Assembly: GCA_027574665.1 (NCBI GenBank)
Contig: CM050651.1
Span: 4,713,501-4,777,500, forward strand
Length of the DNA: 64,000 nucleotides
Reading direction: 5' to 3'
DNA from: Rhynochetos jubatus
Lineage: Eukaryota; Chordata; Aves; Eurypygiformes; Rhynochetidae
Shown: positions 62,944 through 64,000 of the stretch, one piece after another
How positions within the stretch are numbered: the stretch's first letter is position 1
Layout: each line of letters begins with the position of its first letter
Made by a program: the position numbers and the translations under genes
Notes under the pieces: generated by a model
Told to the model about the DNA's origin: nothing
Database searches by the model: none
What the model saw: only the letters and a program-made list of their open reading frames with translations

Positions 62944-63135
62944 CACAGAATGGCTGAGGTTGGAAGGGACCTCTGGAGGTCATCTTGTCCACCACCCCCT
63001 GCTCAAGATGGGTGACCCAGACCAGGTCACTCAGGACCATCTACAGACTACTTTTTAGCATCTCCAGCAATGGAGACTCCGTAGCTTCCTCCAGGTAGCC
63101 TCTGCCAGTGTTCAGTCACCCGTCAGTACTCAGAA
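62944..63135 (-). mobile_element. CR1 LINE 3' end fragment, another subfamily
   Basis: CACAGAATGGCTGAGGTTGG, AAGGGACCTCTGGAGGTCAT and CTTGTCCACCACCCCCTGCT are followed by a GACCAGGTCACTCAGGACC segment and ATCTCCAGCAATGGAGACTC. The GACCTCTGGAGGTCAT and 'TCCAGCAATGGAGACTCC' versions mark a CR1 subfamily different from the copy 120 bases upstream (CCTTAAAGATCAT). It is also 5'-truncated and noncoding. Confidence 0.92.
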
Positions 63136-64000
63136 CACATCCATACTTATGCACACATACTTATTTTATATGGATATGTATCTATTTTATCTATGTATTT
63201 ATGTCAAAATACATGATTTGTGTGTCTAAGTGTTTGCCCATACAATACATAGTGTTTATCTGCCCTCTCAGTAAGACAAAAAACCCCCAAACAATGTGTG
63301 GCATACCAGTGCAGCTGATTTTCATTCACATTTGGCGAGTCTGGGCACACTTGTTAAGGTGGGTACATTCCTAGATCCCCACGTGCACTTACCATAAAGT
63401 CATAATGACCAGGCATTAACACATGAGCTTATTTTCCATCCCCAAAAGACTCAAAATCAGAATGTTTTTTTAACAAACATGCAACCGTGTTCAAAAGTTA
63501 ATATTCTCTCTGCTTAATATTATTTTTAAAGCAAGTCTAAGTTGGTTACTGTAGTAGACTGTGAATGCCATTTGATTAATATGCTTGTTCCATCATTAGA
63601 AGGGGCAAATGGAGCCCCTTTTCCTGAGAAATCTCAGGTGCCAGCCAGCGGACTCCTCCGAGCCGTGCTGCTGAAGGGCTAAGACTGTACAAGAGGTGGC
63701 AATGTGAGTTTTAGAATCAATTTTAAGGGCTTCAAAAAAGCGTAAGCCTGTGGAATACTTGGTACGTTATTATATTTATCTATATGCTTTTAGACACTAC
63801 GTTATCTATTCATAGTTCAGCAGGTACGCCACGCTCATCAGTTTCCAAATTATTTGCTGGCTTCCTGGCACACCTCTTAGTTATTTTTATCTGATATTTC
63901 AAATAAATTACAAAATGCCTTGAATTGCATGATTAGTCCATTATGTATTCTGTTTATTACAATTATATGAACTTTTGATTAACCTCCATAAGTTTCATGA
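63136..64000. other. noncoding DNA, nothing recognised
   Basis: AT-rich sequence without recognisable repeats. The short ORF at 63,108-63,374 begins inside the CR1 tail and has no family features. Confidence 0.5.

Noticed and set aside
1-64000. CRISPR array, operon, phage or plasmid features
   Set aside because: No regularly spaced repeats, ribosome-binding sites or dense same-strand ORFs are present. The repeats seen are avian retroelements and simple sequence.

Overview
The window looks like bird nuclear DNA. The evidence is a set of CR1 LINE fragments (the dominant avian retroposon, recognised by its conserved 3' end and its octamer tail) and two solitary LTRs of a kind I know from modern, non-chicken-like birds (TG...CA ends, U3 block around CATACCATATGATGTCATGC). 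The rest is AT-rich, CpG-poor and full of stop codons in all frames. I see no bacterial-style operons, no tRNA or rRNA genes, no CRISPR array and no complete protein-coding gene. Almost all short ORFs appear to be chance. It reads as an intergenic or intronic stretch of an avian chromosome. Species and locus cannot be named from the sequence.

Layout. 1-11.28 kb is unannotated AT-rich sequence with a C-rich/G-quadruplex motif at 8.6 kb. An old CR1 lies at 11.28-11.50 kb, followed by a CpG-enriched patch (11.6-11.84 kb). 11.84-32.3 kb is unique-looking noncoding DNA with a 55-base poly(T), several A tracts and small tandem duplications. 32.3-34.0 kb is T-rich and probably an ancient CR1-like LINE, followed by solo LTR 1 (34.75-35.33 kb, plus strand). 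35.3-42.1 kb is noncoding apart from a CpG-rich patch at 39.15-39.42 kb, which holds an ATG, a consensus splice donor and, about 800 bases downstream, an in-frame acceptor plus ORF: the best candidate for an unrecognised exon pair. 42.1-42.7 kb is another T-rich old repeat, abutted by solo LTR 2 (42.72-43.26 kb, minus). 46.25-46.83 kb is a rearranged CR1 in which the endonuclease domain is joined directly to the extreme 3' end. 57.98-58.72 kb is a CR1 keeping the C-terminal part of its reverse-transcriptase ORF. 62.69-63.13 kb holds two CR1 tails of different subfamilies, side by side.

The elements do not work together as a system. They are independent insertions in host noncoding DNA. The points most worth checking are the 39.3/40.1 kb exon pair, a 21-base exact direct repeat shared by 42.0 and 46.2 kb, the RT-less CR1 junction at 46,400, the mosaic relation of the two LTRs, the CpG-rich patches, and the long homopolymers. 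I found no convincing new biological system.
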